Assembly: GCA_001464575.1 (NCBI GenBank) | Contig: LNFE01000183.1 | Coordinates: 1 to 57,769, forward strand | Direction of reading: 5' to 3' | Source of the DNA: Acidobacteria bacterium Ga0077553 | GTDB taxonomy: Bacteria > Acidobacteriota > Terriglobia > Bryobacterales > Bryobacteraceae | Length of the DNA: 57,769 nt | The notes under the pieces: model-generated | The model's input: only the letters and a program-made list of their open reading frames with translations | Told to the model about the DNA's origin: nothing | The model's database searches: none | Shown: one piece after another, positions 43,781 to 53,404 of the stretch | How the letters are laid out: each line of letters starts with the position of its first letter | How positions within the stretch are numbered: the first letter of the stretch is position 1 | Made by a program: the position numbers and the translations under genes

Positions 43781-45777
43781 GGCAGCGAGATCTCCAGTTG
43801 GTGGAGGGTGTGTTCGTGCCGCTGAAAGGCCTGGTAAAGCAGTTCAGGGCCGTAGTGAACGTCCGGGGTGAAGTGGAAACTCCAGGATTCGCTATCGAGG
43901 ATCAGGCGCGCGCGAGTTCCCTTGGGAGCATCGGGACGCCAGCGTATCAGGCTGGTCCGTTCCTGGGCGCCGGTCCACTCTCGTTGTTTTTCTTCTTGGA
44001 CATCAGCTACCTCTTCGATGGCTGGCGAGCCGGAGCGGACCTTAGCGCGGCGCCAGTTGTTCTTGTCGAACGGGTCCAGCCCCTGCGGCAGTTTCACCCA
44101 AAAAGTAGCCGTTTCGCCGGGCTCCAGGATGCCGTTGCCGTTGCCGGTGCCTTCTGTCACGGTGCGTTCCACCGAAGTGCCTCCGCCCTGATTGCCTTTC
44201 TGGCGAAACACGTTGAAGGTCTTGGTGCGGCCATCGAGAACCTCATAGGCCGGCGGTGCGGCAATCTCTTCCGGCTCGATCCAGACGGGGACGGATTCCT
44301 TATTGGAGTGCCAATCGTCATAGCCGATGGTGACGAGCAGACGGGCCCGGGCGTAAGCTTTACGGCCGGCGGTGAAGCGGAGCGAGAACCGGTTGCTCAG
44401 GTCGAGAGTCTCGCCCGCCGCGAGCACCGGGATGGCCGTCTCCTTCTGCAGAATTTCCACCGTGGGGTAGTCGCTTTCGATGCGAACGTGCACGTTTTGT
44501 TGGGGAACGTTGCGGGGATTGTAGAGCCGAATAGGCACCGTGACTGCCTTGCCGGGAGGTACGCGGAGCACATCTTGGGAGGTGAGCGGCAAAAGGCTCG
44601 GGGGCTCCGCGCCACATCCCGGCCCGGCGAAGCTGAGTTCATGGCCGGCGCCATCGACGGCGAACCGCAGGGTTCCGCCGGCGTCCGCCACCAGCGTGCG
44701 CCGGGAGGTTTTGCCGGATGAGATTTGGTGATCGAGCAGCACGTAGCTTTGTCCCGCCGTATAGCGGGGCGGCGTGCGCACTGCAATGGTCCGCTCAGCG
44801 GGCGGTCCGTCGGGCGCCCATTGCCGGGTGGTCAGGCGCATACCGCACTGGGTGACGCGATCGAGGTAGACCATGCCGGGTCCGGCCCCCTGCGCTTCGA
44901 TCTCATAGCCCCAAACGTCGAAGCGGCGGTACGGGCTCGCGTGGCTAAACTGGACGGGCACGGTGTCGAGGACCGGATTGGCAAACGCGCGCCGATGGAA
45001 GGCGAAGGTCTCCTCGATGGAGGTGGCCCAATGGCGATGGTACTCATCGCGGCGATACTCGAAATCGACCCCGGAAGCGGCGAACGCATCGCGGGTTTCC
45101 TCGTGATACTGGCTGATATAGTCGCCGCTCGCGTGGATGAGCCGGACCATGGTGTGTTGATGGCTGGAAACGTGGTCTTTGGGACGCCACAACAGCCGGG
45201 CGCCTTTGTCGCCGGCGTAGAACTCGGGACCGGGATTGAACGAGGAGGCGCTGCCGACAAGCTGGGGGTAGCGTGCACTGAGCCACAGACTCATGAAGCC
45301 ACCCATGCTCAGGCCCGACGTTGCGCGATGGCGGCGGCCGGTGAGCGTGCGGCATGTGGCATCGATATGCGAGACAAGTTCGAGAAAATTGGCGCCAAAA
45401 TCGAAATCGCCACCCGCAACGCGGACGTCCCACGGAGAGCCGCCGTAGAAGCCGGTGTAATCCTTGGCGACATAGCCATCGACGCTGACCACAATCACCG
45501 GATGAGCGGCTACGAAGCGGGCAATCTTGGGTACCGTGTCCTTGCCTTGATCGTAGTGTTCCAGCGTGTAGCGGTCGCTGTGGCCGTGGAAGTAGTAGAT
45601 GACAGGGTAGCGTTCGGCTGATCCCTCGTAGCCCGGAGGGAGGAAGAGACGATAGTGCCGGTTCTCGCCGAAGACCTTGGACGGGTAGACGCGGTCCGAA
45701 AAGTCCTGCGCTTGCGCAAGAGCGACTCCGCCGGACGAAACGGCTAGCCACGCGGCGGCCAGTACCCAGGGTCTCAT
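43777..45777 (-). CDS. exported esterase D/feruloyl-esterase-type hydrolase with Ig-like C-terminus
   Basis: The 666-residue protein has a signal peptide (about 1-23) and then an alpha/beta-hydrolase of the putative-esterase (PF00756-type) family. It shows VIYYFHGHSDRY, nucleophile G-L-S157-M-G-G, a probable acid in HASGDY (D219) and a His in EYHRHW (H247 or H249). Relatives deacylate feruloyl, acetyl or siderophore esters. From about 270 the protein is beta-sandwich-like, with NVHVRIESDYPTVEIL and a GNGNGILEPGETATFWVKL module typical of CARDB/Ig-like surface domains. It is first of a two-gene unit with the transglutaminase-like gene and is divergent from the third receptor. Confidence 0.85.
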   Translation of the reverse strand: MRPWVLAAAWLAVSSGGVALAQAQDFSDRVYPSKVFGENRHYRLFLPPGYEGSAERYPVIYYFHGHSDRYTLEHYDQGKDTVPKIARFVAAHPVIVVSVDGYVAKDYTGFYGGSPWDVRVAGGDFDFGANFLELVSHIDATCRTLTGRRHRATSGLSMGGFMSLWLSARYPQLVGSASSFNPGPEFYAGDKGARLLWRPKDHVSSHQHTMVRLIHASGDYISQYHEETRDAFAASGVDFEYRRDEYHRHWATSIEETFAFHRRAFANPVLDTVPVQFSHASPYRRFDVWGYEIEAQGAGPGMVYLDRVTQCGMRLTTRQWAPDGPPAERTIAVRTPPRYTAGQSYVLLDHQISSGKTSRRTLVADAGGTLRFAVDGAGHELSFAGPGCGAEPPSLLPLTSQDVLRVPPGKAVTVPIRLYNPRNVPQQNVHVRIESDYPTVEILQKETAIPVLAAGETLDLSNRFSLRFTAGRKAYARARLLVTIGYDDWHSNKESVPVWIEPEEIAAPPAYEVLDGRTKTFNVFRQKGNQGGGTSVERTVTEGTGNGNGILEPGETATFWVKLPQGLDPFDKNNWRRAKVRSGSPAIEEVADVQEEKQREWTGAQERTSLIRWRPDAPKGTRARLILDSESWSFHFTPDVHYGPELLYQAFQRHEHTLHQLEISLP

Positions 45778-46061
45778 GGTGCGTTTCCTTCCGTATCATG
45801 ATCGCAGAACAGACGACGGATCGGCGGGCAACGCCCCACGTTCTTCATTTCTTCACCCAGCAAACTGGAAATCCGCCGCCAGGTGTATCGGCCTCCCGAC
45901 GCCCCACTTTCTTGTTCACAGCAAGAAACTGCTTGACCTGCATCGAATTTCTCCCTTATACTCAGCCGCATCGTGCCCGGTTTCTGCCTGCCATGAGAGT
46001 TCTGCCATGTGACGCAAGAGCGGGAGTTCCATGGGTTTGTTCCAACTCCAGGAGGTTCCAG
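45778..46061 (+). promoter_or_regulatory. intergenic region holding the receptor promoter and 5' leader
   Basis: These 284 bp separate the divergent esterase and receptor starts. The frame of the receptor happens to be open from 45798, but that stretch encodes no leader-like sequence and I treat it as non-coding. It contains the promoter at 45933-45962, a ~90-nt leader, and at 46031 an out-of-frame ATG with GGGAG just before it. That ATG opens a 66-codon frame overlapping the receptor start. Nothing else was recognised. Confidence 0.5.
45933..45962 (+). promoter_or_regulatory. sigma-70-like promoter for the third receptor
   Basis: TTGACC at 45933-45938 (one mismatch to TTGACA) is followed after 18 bp by TATACT at 45957-45962 (one mismatch to TATAAT). 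Transcription would begin near 45970, leaving a leader of about 90 nt before the receptor start. This is the best housekeeping-type promoter seen in the window. Confidence 0.6.
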
Positions 46062-49000
46062 TTGTTTCCATCAATGTTTTTCCGTCCCCTTCTACGACTA
46101 TCCGCAGTGAGCGCGATTGCTCTCTTGGGCCTACCCGCCTTCGCTCAAGGGACCGCCACGATTCGTGGCACGGTGTTCGACACCACGCGGGCGGCTGTGC
46201 CCGGCGCGAGCGTCGTCGTGACGCAGACTGAGACGAATTTCGTTCGCCGGACGCTCACAACCGCCGAAGGGATCTACTCCGTGCCAACGCTGGCAGCGGG
46301 CAACTACAAAGTCACGGTAGAAGCGCAAGGCTTCAAGCAGTGGACCGGCACGCTGATTCTGCAAACCGGCCAGACCGCCGTGGTCGACGCCTCGATGCAG
46401 GTCGGATCGGTAGATACCGTCGTGGAGGTGACCAGCGCGGCGCCTCTGATTACGACCGAGAGCTCCGAAGTCGGCGACGTGAAAGACGCGCAGCGGATCC
46501 GGCAGTTGCCGCTCGACGGGCGCAACATCAGCAGCCTTTTCTCGCTGACTCCCGGCGTGGAGGGCACTGGCTCTCCGCGCATCAATGGCATGAAAGTGGG
46601 CGCCGTCGAGATGCTGCTCGACGGTGTCTCGATTGTCGACCGCTTCGGTGGCGGCTTGGGCGGCACGCAGCCAGGCCTCGATAGCATCGAAGAGTTCCGC
46701 ATTGAGACGTCGGGCTCGCAGGCGCAGTACTCGCGGCCGGCGACGGTGTCGTTGATCAGCAAGGGCGGCACGAACGAGTTGCACGGCAGCCTGTTCACGA
46801 CCCACCGCAACAATGCTGGTGGCCTGCGGGCCAGGCAGCGCCAGGATGGCAATAGGGCCCCGAAGCTGATCCGGAACGAGTTCGGCGCCTCGGCGGGTGG
46901 GCCGGTGGTTCTGCCCAAGCTCTACGACGGCCGCAACAAGACGTTTTGGTTCTTTGGATATGAGGGCCTGTTGCAGCGTCAGGAGACGTTCTATCAGGCA
47001 GCGGTGCCCAGCCTGGATATGTGGAACGCGAACTTCAGCAACATCACCGATGCCCAAGGCCGGCGGAGCACCATGTATGATCCGCTGACGACGGATGCGC
47101 GAGGCGTCCGGCAGGCGTTCCCGAACGGTATCATCCCGGCTTCGCGGGTCTCTCCGCTGCTGGCCCGGATGAAGGCCGTGACGCCATTGCCGACTTCGGC
47201 TGTGAACCCTTACGTGGCGCCAAACTTTAACGCGGTCTACCCGAACGTGAACGACACGCACAAGTACAACCTGCGCGCCGACCACCGGTTCTCGGAGAAA
47301 GACACGTTGATGTTCCGGTACTCGCTGACCAACCTGCAGGCCTCGCAGGCCGGCGGCCGGTTCGCAGGTCCACCGGTGGGCTTGGCGAATGCCTACGGCA
47401 GCGGCCGCAACGACAACAAGTTCTACTCAGCATCTCTGCAAGAGACGCACGTATTTACCCCCACCCTGCTCAATGAATTCACATTGGGCTTCCAGCGCAA
47501 CCGCAACAGCAACGGGACCCTGGCCGACTTCACGCCGTGGGCAAACGATCTAGGCTTTCCCAATCCGTTCGGAGCACTGGGCTGGCCTTCGCTGGGTGCG
47601 GACGCATTCGCCTGGAGCAACGACAACATCAAAAACAACCACTTGACCGGTTATGTCGTCGAAGACAACCTGACCTGGGTGCGCGGGAAGCACACGGTGA
47701 AGATGGGCGGCAAGTTCCGCTGGGAGCAGAACAACGTCCGCGAGCTGCAGCAAGCCCAGGGATCGCACACGTTTGGCAATAGCTGGACGGCGCTGTTCGA
47801 TCCGGCCACGGACCAAACAATTCCCTTCACCGGGAACGGCATGGCTTCGATGGCGCTTGGACTACCAACCTATCTCTCGGCGCAGAACAATCGCGGCTAC
47901 TTCTATTTCCGGCAGCGGGAAACCGGCGTCTACATCCAGGACACCTGGAGAGTGACCAACCGGCTGACGCTGGATTTGGGCTTGCGGTGGGATCGCTGGT
48001 CGCCCTACTCCGAGCAGCAGAACCGGTTCGTGCAGATCGATCCGACGACGTTGGCCACCAAGTTCCAGGTGGTGACGCCAGGCAACACCACGCTTGAACA
48101 GATTCCGGGCATCCCCCAATCGCAGATTGACTCGTGGGCGCGGCGCGGCCTGACGTGGGTGACGGCGAACCAAGCTGGGCTGCCGTCGAATCTGCTGAGT
48201 CCGGACAACAACAACTTCGGGCCGCGGATCGGCATGGCATACAAGATCGGTACCCGCAGCGTGCTGCGCGCCAGCTACGGCGAGTACTTCTGGACGATGC
48301 CGCTCTCGCAGATTCTGCAGACGATGCGAGTGACGCCGCCGCTCAACCTGCGGTACGAGAACCCGCTGGGCACGTTGGATGGCACGTCAACCTACGGCAC
48401 ACGGACATTGCCTGGCGCCAACAATTTCATCGGCAACGTAAGAATCGACACGAACGGAATCGTAACGTTGCCGCCCGCGGCCCAGTCCGGCCTGTTGATG
48501 GACGGACGGAACTGGAAGGACGGGCGTGCCAAGAAGTACCACATTACGTTCGAGCAGCAGTTCTGGAAGGATAGCGCCGTCCGCATGAGCTACATGGGCG
48601 ATTTTGGGCGCGACATGGAGCAGCGGTATTCGATCGGCCAACGGGAAGGCGAGTACAACTACGTGGCGCGCACCGGCCAGAACCCGCCGGGCAACCGTGA
48701 TTTGCTGCGTGTGAACAAAGATTGGAACCTGGCCGCCGTAAATCGCACCGGGTTCTCCAACACGCACTCGCTGCAGGCAGAGTACGAGAAGCGCTACTCT
48801 TTCGGTCTCTTGGGGCAGTTCTTCTACACGTTCACCCGCTCGCTGTCCACCTCCGACGCCAATGGATTCGAGGCCGGCAACGGAGCCATCAACGCAACCG
48901 GCGGCGCAGTGGCGCAGGTGCCGGAAGCGATTCAGGTAATCGGCTCGCCGGCCATGAACTACAACGATCTGCTGCGGTTGGTCTACTACAACAGCGGGGC

Positions 49001-49664
49001 GATTCCGGCGCACCGTGTTCGCTACAACGCGGTCTACGACCTTCCATTCGGCAAAGGACGGAAGTACTTCGGCTCGGCATCGAAGCTGGCCAATACCTTG
49101 GTCGGTGGTTGGCAGTTGACCACAATCGGCGAATGGCGCGGCGGCAACTGGATCAGTGTGGATGCTAACCGCTATCTGTTCGGCGACCCGACGCTGAACG
49201 CCGATCAACGGCTGACGATGAACTTCGGGGGAAGGCCGCAACGGCTATGGTTCGCTGGAGACTTCGACGTGACGCAAGCGACTGGTGTTGACCAGGGCGC
49301 GTTGCGCGCGCTGATTCCGGTGGACCGCTCGCAACGCGTGCTGCGGCAGGTCGGGCCCCTACTCGACAACCGCATCCCGGTACCGATGCGGGACGGCAGC
49401 ACCCGGTTGACGGCGATCACGGATATGGTGAATTGGAACGCGCGGAACTTCTTCCGCGGTCCGGGTGCGTGGAACGCCGACATCACGGTGTCGAAATCCT
49501 TCGCCTTGGCGGAGAAGGTGGCGCTGCAGTTTTCGGCCGACTTCTTCAACGCGTTCAACCATCCGGTGGACGGGAACCCGAATGCGACGACCGGACTGCA
49601 GGACCTGTCCGTGCAAGCGAACTCGCCGCGCGTGATTCAACTGCGCGGCCGGATCACCTTCTAG
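46062..49664 (+). CDS. Oar-like TonB-dependent-receptor-type outer-membrane protein (third of three)
   Basis: I place the start at TTG 46062 because AGGAGG at 46050-46055 is spaced exactly 6 nt from it. The next in-frame ATG is 46074, and either start leads into the signal peptide MFFRPLLRLSAVSAIALLGL. The protein has about 1200 residues: regulatory-like domain (RGTVFDTTRAAVPGASVVVT, TAEGIYSVPTLAAGNYKVTV), plug (EMLLDGVSIVDRFGG, KGGTNELHGSLFTTHRNN) and barrel (RSVLRASYGEYFWTMPLSQI), ending in RGRITF. It has its own promoter at 45933 and a hairpin terminator at 49680. Substrate unknown. The neighbouring secreted esterase and transglutaminase-like genes might supply it (speculative). Confidence 0.9.
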   Translation: MFPSMFFRPLLRLSAVSAIALLGLPAFAQGTATIRGTVFDTTRAAVPGASVVVTQTETNFVRRTLTTAEGIYSVPTLAAGNYKVTVEAQGFKQWTGTLILQTGQTAVVDASMQVGSVDTVVEVTSAAPLITTESSEVGDVKDAQRIRQLPLDGRNISSLFSLTPGVEGTGSPRINGMKVGAVEMLLDGVSIVDRFGGGLGGTQPGLDSIEEFRIETSGSQAQYSRPATVSLISKGGTNELHGSLFTTHRNNAGGLRARQRQDGNRAPKLIRNEFGASAGGPVVLPKLYDGRNKTFWFFGYEGLLQRQETFYQAAVPSLDMWNANFSNITDAQGRRSTMYDPLTTDARGVRQAFPNGIIPASRVSPLLARMKAVTPLPTSAVNPYVAPNFNAVYPNVNDTHKYNLRADHRFSEKDTLMFRYSLTNLQASQAGGRFAGPPVGLANAYGSGRNDNKFYSASLQETHVFTPTLLNEFTLGFQRNRNSNGTLADFTPWANDLGFPNPFGALGWPSLGADAFAWSNDNIKNNHLTGYVVEDNLTWVRGKHTVKMGGKFRWEQNNVRELQQAQGSHTFGNSWTALFDPATDQTIPFTGNGMASMALGLPTYLSAQNNRGYFYFRQRETGVYIQDTWRVTNRLTLDLGLRWDRWSPYSEQQNRFVQIDPTTLATKFQVVTPGNTTLEQIPGIPQSQIDSWARRGLTWVTANQAGLPSNLLSPDNNNFGPRIGMAYKIGTRSVLRASYGEYFWTMPLSQILQTMRVTPPLNLRYENPLGTLDGTSTYGTRTLPGANNFIGNVRIDTNGIVTLPPAAQSGLLMDGRNWKDGRAKKYHITFEQQFWKDSAVRMSYMGDFGRDMEQRYSIGQREGEYNYVARTGQNPPGNRDLLRVNKDWNLAAVNRTGFSNTHSLQAEYEKRYSFGLLGQFFYTFTRSLSTSDANGFEAGNGAINATGGAVAQVPEAIQVIGSPAMNYNDLLRLVYYNSGAIPAHRVRYNAVYDLPFGKGRKYFGSASKLANTLVGGWQLTTIGEWRGGNWISVDANRYLFGDPTLNADQRLTMNFGGRPQRLWFAGDFDVTQATGVDQGALRALIPVDRSQRVLRQVGPLLDNRIPVPMRDGSTRLTAITDMVNWNARNFFRGPGAWNADITVSKSFALAEKVALQFSADFFNAFNHPVDGNPNATTGLQDLSVQANSPRVIQLRGRITF

Positions 49665-49679
49665 AACAAAAGCAGCAGG

Positions 49680-49721
49680 AAAGGGGGGCGCCTCGCCAAG
49701 CGAAGCGCCCCCTTTCTTTGT
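49680..49721. terminator. bidirectional intrinsic terminator
   Basis: A G/C-rich hairpin (left arm AAAGGGGGGCGCCTCG, right arm CGAAGCGCCCCCTTT, one bulge and one mismatch, 5-nt loop) lies between the convergent stops at 49664 and 49722. On plus it is followed by TTTCTTTGTTT; on minus, by CCTTTCC and then TTTTG. It should end the receptor transcript and also that of the DUF1501 operon. Confidence 0.8.
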
Positions 49722-51011
49722 TTAGGCCAGCAGCTGTTTGATCAGCTTGCCTTCGTTGATGATCTTCGCGGGCCGGCCGATGGGCGTCTGGTATTCGTGG
49801 CTGGCGTCGACGCCGAGGATGTTGTAGAAGGTGTGGAGCAGGTCCTCTGGCTCTACCGGCAGATCCGTGACTTCGGTGGCCGTCTTGTCCGTCGCGCCCA
49901 GGATGCGGCCGCCGGTCATGCCCGCGCCGGAGAGGACGATGGACCAGGCCTTGTTGTGATGATCGCGGCCGGCGTCGGCATTGATCTTCGGGGTGCGGCC
50001 AAACTCCCCCATCCCAATCACGAGTGTCGTGTCCAACATGCCGCGATCGTGAAGATCCGTAACCAGCGCCGCGTACGCCTTGTCGAACTCGGGCAGCAGG
50101 ACCTTCTTGCAGATATTGAAGTTGTCGCCGTGGGTATCGTAGTTCAGCCAGCCTTTCGCCACGGTGACGAAGCGGACACCGTTTTCAACCAGGCGGCGGG
50201 CGAGCAAGGCGCCTTGGCCGACCGGGGTTCGGCCATACCGCTCGCGAAGCGCGGCGGGTTCGGACTGGATGTCGAACGCCTTCTTGGCAGTGGGCGAACT
50301 CAACAGGTCGTAAGCCTTCTTCGAGAACTCATCGAGGGCCGCGAAGTCCGGGCTGGCTTCCACACTGCGGAACTTCGAGTCCATCTGCTGAACAAGGAAC
50401 CGGCGGTTTTCGACGCGCGCCCAATCGACATCGACCGGCAGCGTGAGGTCGCGGACCTGGTAGCCGGTGGCGTTGGGGTCGCCGGCGATGAAGGGGTTGT
50501 GGGCTCCGCCGAGGTAGCCGGCGCCGTACGAGGGAAAGGTATTGGGGACGGCGACGTACGGCGGGAGGCCGTTCTTCGGGCCAAGCTGTTTCGAGATGAC
50601 GCTGCCCATCGAAGGGAATTCGAGTGTCGGCAGCGGGAGGTAGCCGGTGAGAAGGTAGTTGATGGCGCGTTCGTGGTTGTTCTCTTTCGAACGGACGGAG
50701 CGGAGGACCGTGACCTTGTCCATCATCTTCGCCATTTCGGGGAGATGTTCGCAGATGTGCAGGCCGGGGACGTTGGTGGGGATGGGCTTGAACTCGCCAC
50801 GGATCTCGGACGGCGCGTCCGGCTTCATATCGAAGGTATCGAGTTGCGGCGATCCGCCGCTTTGCCAAAGCAGGATGCAGCTGATGTCCTTCTTCTTGGC
50901 GTCCTTAGCCGCGCGGAGAGCATTGGCGATGGAGAGGCCACCCACGCCGAGCGAGCCGATGCGGAGGAAGTCGCGGCGTCCAAAGATGTCGGTCTGGTTG
51001 GTAATTTTCAT
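49722..51011 (-). CDS. DUF1501 (sulfatase-fold) exported protein
   Basis: The 429-residue protein carries a Tat-type signal (R12-R-D-F-L-R-I-G, then GSLGVGGLSIANAL). It has the DUF1501 hallmarks LLWQSGGSPQLDTFDMKPDA, NNHERAINYLLTGYLPLP, VIGMGEFGRTPKIN, AGRDHHNKAWSIVLSGAGM and GRILGATDK. This family belongs to the alkaline-phosphatase/sulfatase superfamily and is found almost always beside PSCyt/DUF1549-DUF1553 genes in Planctomycetes, Verrucomicrobia and Acidobacteria; its reaction is not known. It lies 15 bp after the (broken) DUF1549-DUF1553 gene and is last in the operon that starts at 55311. Confidence 0.9.
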   Translation of the reverse strand: MKITNQTDIFGRRDFLRIGSLGVGGLSIANALRAAKDAKKKDISCILLWQSGGSPQLDTFDMKPDAPSEIRGEFKPIPTNVPGLHICEHLPEMAKMMDKVTVLRSVRSKENNHERAINYLLTGYLPLPTLEFPSMGSVISKQLGPKNGLPPYVAVPNTFPSYGAGYLGGAHNPFIAGDPNATGYQVRDLTLPVDVDWARVENRRFLVQQMDSKFRSVEASPDFAALDEFSKKAYDLLSSPTAKKAFDIQSEPAALRERYGRTPVGQGALLARRLVENGVRFVTVAKGWLNYDTHGDNFNICKKVLLPEFDKAYAALVTDLHDRGMLDTTLVIGMGEFGRTPKINADAGRDHHNKAWSIVLSGAGMTGGRILGATDKTATEVTDLPVEPEDLLHTFYNILGVDASHEYQTPIGRPAKIINEGKLIKQLLA

Positions 51012-51026
51012 CGTATTACTCCGGCC

Positions 51027-53404
51027 TTAGTGATTGTAGAGAAACTCTTTGGTGTTGAGAAGGGCCCACAGAACGTCTTCGGCGCCCTGCTGGCGGCCTT
51101 TCGCTTTGCGGATTGCGTTGCGAGCGGCGGCGAGCTCTTCCGCGTCGGGGAAGCGGGTGAGCGTCCGAAGATAGAGCTCCTCGACTAGCGCGCCATCGTC
51201 GGTAAATTGTTGGAGCGCATGTTTGACGTAGCCGCTCGTGTCAGTGACTTTCCGATGGGCGGTATCGCCGCCGATCATGTGCAGCGCCTGGTTGAGCGTG
51301 GGCTCGTTCTTCCGCTCACAAACCAACTGGCGGGAGGGACGATCAAAAACTTCGAGGAAGTAGCTTTCGATCTCGGGCTCCGGCAGAGCAGCCGCGCGCG
51401 TGCCCGGGTACATGGCGCGGAACTTTTCCGGGACGGCGGTGGCCAGCGAGATGGAATCAAGCAGCGGCTCCGCGCTGATCCGTTTGGGATAGTAGCGCGA
51501 ATAGGCCATGGTGTCCTGCTTGTTGCCCGGAACAGGGACCGATGAGAGCTGATAGGCGCTCGACATGGTGATGGTCTTGATGAGGTGGTGAATGTCGAAG
51601 TTATGCGCGGCGAAATCCTTGGCGAGCGCGTCAAGGAGCGGTTCGTTCGATGGCGGGTTGGTGACGCGGAAGTCGTCGACGGGTTCGACGAAGCCGCGGC
51701 CGAAGAACATGCGCCACATGCGATTGGCCATGGCGCGCGCGAAGTAGGGATTCTCTTTCGCGGTGACCCATTCAGCGAGGAGTTCGCGACGGTCGGCGAG
51801 GCCTTCGGTGGCTAGCTGCGGGCCGTCGAGGGCTTTCGGGAGATAGACTTTCTTGGTTTCCGGGTGCTGGAACTGGCGGGGGAAATCGACGAAGAGGGCG
51901 CGTTCGTTGTTGCGGGGTCCGCCGTTCTTATAGCGGACTTGGGAGAAGAACGCGGCCAAGCCGGCGAAGTCGCTCTGCTTCCAGCGTTCGAGCGGATGAT
52001 TGTGGCAGCGGGCGCAGCCGATGGAGACCCCGAGGAAGAGCTGGCTGGTCTTTTCGGCCAGGTCGAGCTCCTTCTTCATGATGGGGTAATAGTTGGTGGC
52101 GGGCGCCTCGTACATGTTGCCGCTCGAAACGAGCAGCGAGCGGACGAACTGATCGTAGGGAACGTTGCCGCGGAACTGCTTCTGCAGATACTCGGTGAAG
52201 GCGTAGGGGCCCTTGTTGTAGATCTGCTGCTTGGTGTTGTCGAGGTGGTCGCCCCATTACATGGCCCAGTATTCGGCGTACTCGGGACGGCGGAGCAGTT
52301 GATCTTCGCGGGATCCTTGCTTGCGAGGAACGCGCGGGCTTCCGCCGAGGTTGGAATCGAGCCGATGACGTCGAGGTAGACACGGCGGAGGAAAGTAGCA
52401 TCGTCGGCCGGGGCGGACGGAGGAATCTGCAGTCGTTTCAGCTTGGCGTTGATGTGTTCGTCGATCAGGTTGCTGACGGGGAGGAGCGGCACATTGCGGG
52501 GTTCAATGACCACGGCCACTTTGGCGACACCGGCAACACCGGGACCGCGAACAACGATGGCGGTTTCGCCGCCGCGCTCGGCCTTGACGACGCCGGCCGC
52601 GTTGATGGAGGCGATGGAATCGTTGTTTGTCGAGAACTTAACGAGGTGGGTGACATCCGATTCGGCGCCGTCATCGAAACGCGCGGTGACCAGGAGACGG
52701 CGCGAGGCGTCCTTGCCGGTGAGAGTGAGAAGTTCGGGGGTGACGCGGAGGGCCGTCATCTTCCGTTCGTGCTTCAAGTCGCGAGGCGCGCCGTCGCGGA
52801 GCCATGCAAGCAGGGCCTGATAGTCCGGGGACTTGGCGGAGAAGAGTTTCCCGCCGCCGTGTGGCGTCGGACCCATGGTGGGCTTAAGAAGGAGGAGACT
52901 CTTTTCCGGGTCGGTGCGATTGACGCGACGGCCCTCGTGAGCCGAGGCGATCATGGCATAGTCGGGTTCCGGCTCGAAGCCGAAGAGCGAGAGCTTGAAA
53001 CCGTTCTTGCCGTTCAGGGCACCGTGGCAGGATCCCCCGTTGCAGCCGTACTTCGTCAGAATCGGCAGGATGTCGCCGGCGAAGCTGCGGGGAATGGGGG
53101 CATCGGCGCGTTGGACGAGCGCCGTGGTGGTGGCGGTCTGCCCTTGCCACGTGACCCGAATGGGGCTACCGCCATTGGCGAGGGCGGTGACCATGCCTTG
53201 GGGATCGATACTGGCCGCTTGGCCGGTGGCGGTGAAGGCGGCTTCTCCGGTGACTTCTTTCGCCGTACCGTCGGGATACTCCGCGGTGACGACGAGGCGT
53301 TGCTTGGAGCCCTGTCCGAACAGGAGCGGGTTCTCCGGGGTGATTTTCAGCTTGGCTGGGGCGGCCCAGAGAGTGACGGCGAGGAGTCCGGTGAGGAAAC
53401 GCAT
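51027..53404 (-). pseudogene. PSCyt/DUF1549-DUF1553 cytochrome-like protein, disrupted by a 1-nt frameshift and an in-frame stop
   Basis: The first part starts at 53404: signal peptide MRFLTGLLAVTLWA, bacterial-Ig-like domain, heme-type YGCNGGSCHGALNGKNGFKL, PTPHGGGKLF, a second Ig-like domain, and the DUF1549 opening DDATFLRRVYLDVIGSIPTS. The frame is lost near 52303-52306, where a single missing base fits. The natural continuation in the next frame (QLLRRPEYAEYWAM) then meets TAA at 52257-52259 before WGDHLDNTKQQIYNKG. After that it is open to 51027 with IGCARCHNHPLERW (CXXCH) and the DUF1553 part (NRMWRMFFGRGFVEPVDDFR). The intact protein would be ~790 residues. Two lesions within about 50 bp argue for a real pseudogene. 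Its start overlaps the upstream stop (TAATG). Confidence 0.85.

Noticed and set aside
45798..46061. In-frame upstream extension of the third receptor
   Set aside because: It contains the promoter and leader; the AGGAGG at 46050-46055 fixes the start at 46062 ahead of the signal peptide.
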